Origin: Anastrepha obliqua
Lineage: Eukaryota > Arthropoda > Insecta > Diptera > Tephritidae
DNA: 64,000 bases
NCBI RefSeq assembly: GCF_027943255.1
Contig: NC_072895.1
Coordinates: 20,682,001-20,746,000 of the forward strand
Direction of reading: 5' to 3'
Shown piece by piece: positions 63,683-64,000 of the stretch. The notes below the pieces were generated by a model. The model was not told the DNA's origin, did no database searches, and saw nothing but the letters and a program-made list of their open reading frames with translations. The position numbers and the translations under genes were made by a program. Each line of letters begins with the position of its first letter. Within the stretch, counting starts at the first letter, position 1.

Positions 63683-64000
63683 ACTAAAATATTGTTATCG
63701 TTTAAACATATATGTATATTTATGGAATAAATGTTTATTTTGGTACTTCTTGTATGACGAAAATCACAAAACTTGAATAAAGCAGAATTTTTCGCATTAA
63801 ACATGCAGAATTTTGAAAAAGCAGAATTTTAGAAAGCAGAATTTTAAAAAGCAGAATTTTAAAAAAGCAGAATTTTAAAAAGCAGAATTTTTTTGCAATT
63901 TACAGAATTTTGTCACCCAGAATTTTGTAATACAGAATAATGACACGCTCCCTTTTTATTAAACTTCTTTTACATAAAAAATGTGAAACAATTTTTTTTT

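Larger units (their letters stand above)
61578..63952 (+). mobile_element. Phantom-like MULE, 9-bp target duplication
   Basis: TTTTTATTA flanks the element at 61569-61577 and 63953-63961. Its ends are GGGTTGGTGTCGAAATTCTG and, inverted, GGGAGCGTGTCATTATTCTG, so the inverted ends match imperfectly (GGG...GTGTC...TTCTGTAT). Sub-terminal TTCTGCTTTTTAAAA motifs repeat on both sides. A 9-bp duplication is in the normal 8-10-bp range of Mutator-like elements. It encodes a FLYWCH zinc finger plus a MULE transposase, the layout reported for Phantom elements. Confidence 0.9.
60418..64000. repeat. Dispersed repeat (CCCGGTGGTCTAGAG), split by two insertions
   Basis: The left piece 60421-60470 (ATCCCGGTGGTCTAGAGTTC), the middle piece 61530-61577 (AAAATGAAAAATGATATTTA) and the right piece 63962-64000 (AACTTCTTTTACATAAAAAA) line up in order with the uninterrupted copy at 41.92-42.04 kb. 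The gaps are exactly the composite element and the MULE. It runs off the right edge. Confidence 0.8.

Overview
The window looks like intergenic and intronic DNA of a higher dipteran, most likely a tephritid fruit fly. The reasons are spliced genes with consensus GT-AG borders, an insect-type snRNA promoter element beside U2 sequences, and a repeat set (mariner, DD41D rosa-like, maT, Tc3-like, R1- and RTE-like LINEs, tRNA-derived SINEs) of the kind found in tephritid genomes. The species assignment is inference; no search was run. No bacterial or viral gene was seen.

Host genes. (1) A minus-strand, two-exon gene for a secreted MBF2/salivary-peptide-like protein: exon 1 at 28028-27828, exon 2 at 16224-15883, both borders in phase 0, with an 11.6-kb intron packed with transposons and satellites. 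(2) A plus-strand gene for a probably secreted low-complexity Gly/Ala/Asn-rich protein, with at least five exons (31197-31365, 33465-33757, 35833-36447, 40779-40979, 41138-41224) whose phases join correctly; the start exon was not found. (3) Two broken U2 snRNA genes in tandem on the minus strand (47.7 and 48.6 kb), both with a PSE-like promoter and carrying complementary deletions.

Left third (0-15 kb): almost wholly degraded transposons. A mariner, a DD41D end fragment with a doubled 3' end, a pogo-like transposase, several RNase H-bearing LINE 3' ends, a terminal-inverted-repeat element bounded by GGGGTTAGGGG, a Myb/SANT-like exon pair and a LINE with RT, RNase H and a poly(A) tail.

Middle (15-31 kb, mainly the MBF2-like intron): an R1-like LINE is interrupted by a DD41D transposon, which is itself interrupted in its terminal repeat by a 2.5-kb composite element holding a (CATAA)n satellite, a Helitron-like segment and a 19-bp minisatellite. 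A near-complete DD41D copy follows at 21.8-23.1 kb, then a 2.1-kb A+T-rich tandem array.

31-41 kb: the low-complexity gene, with introns holding a ~230-bp tandem repeat, an RTE-like fragment, a second GGGGTTAGGGG element, an A/T desert and another DD41D copy.

Right third (41-64 kb): LINE fragments, a mariner interrupted by DD41D at a TA, the U2 pair, an 8-bp-TSD long-TIR MITE, maT and Tc3-like transposons, an intron-bearing arthropod-repeated ORF, a second composite satellite element and, at 61.6-63.95 kb, a Phantom-like MULE (FLYWCH plus MULE transposase) with a 9-bp target duplication and a 157-bp palindrome. Most mobile-element ORFs are damaged; the host signal is mainly the two spliced genes.
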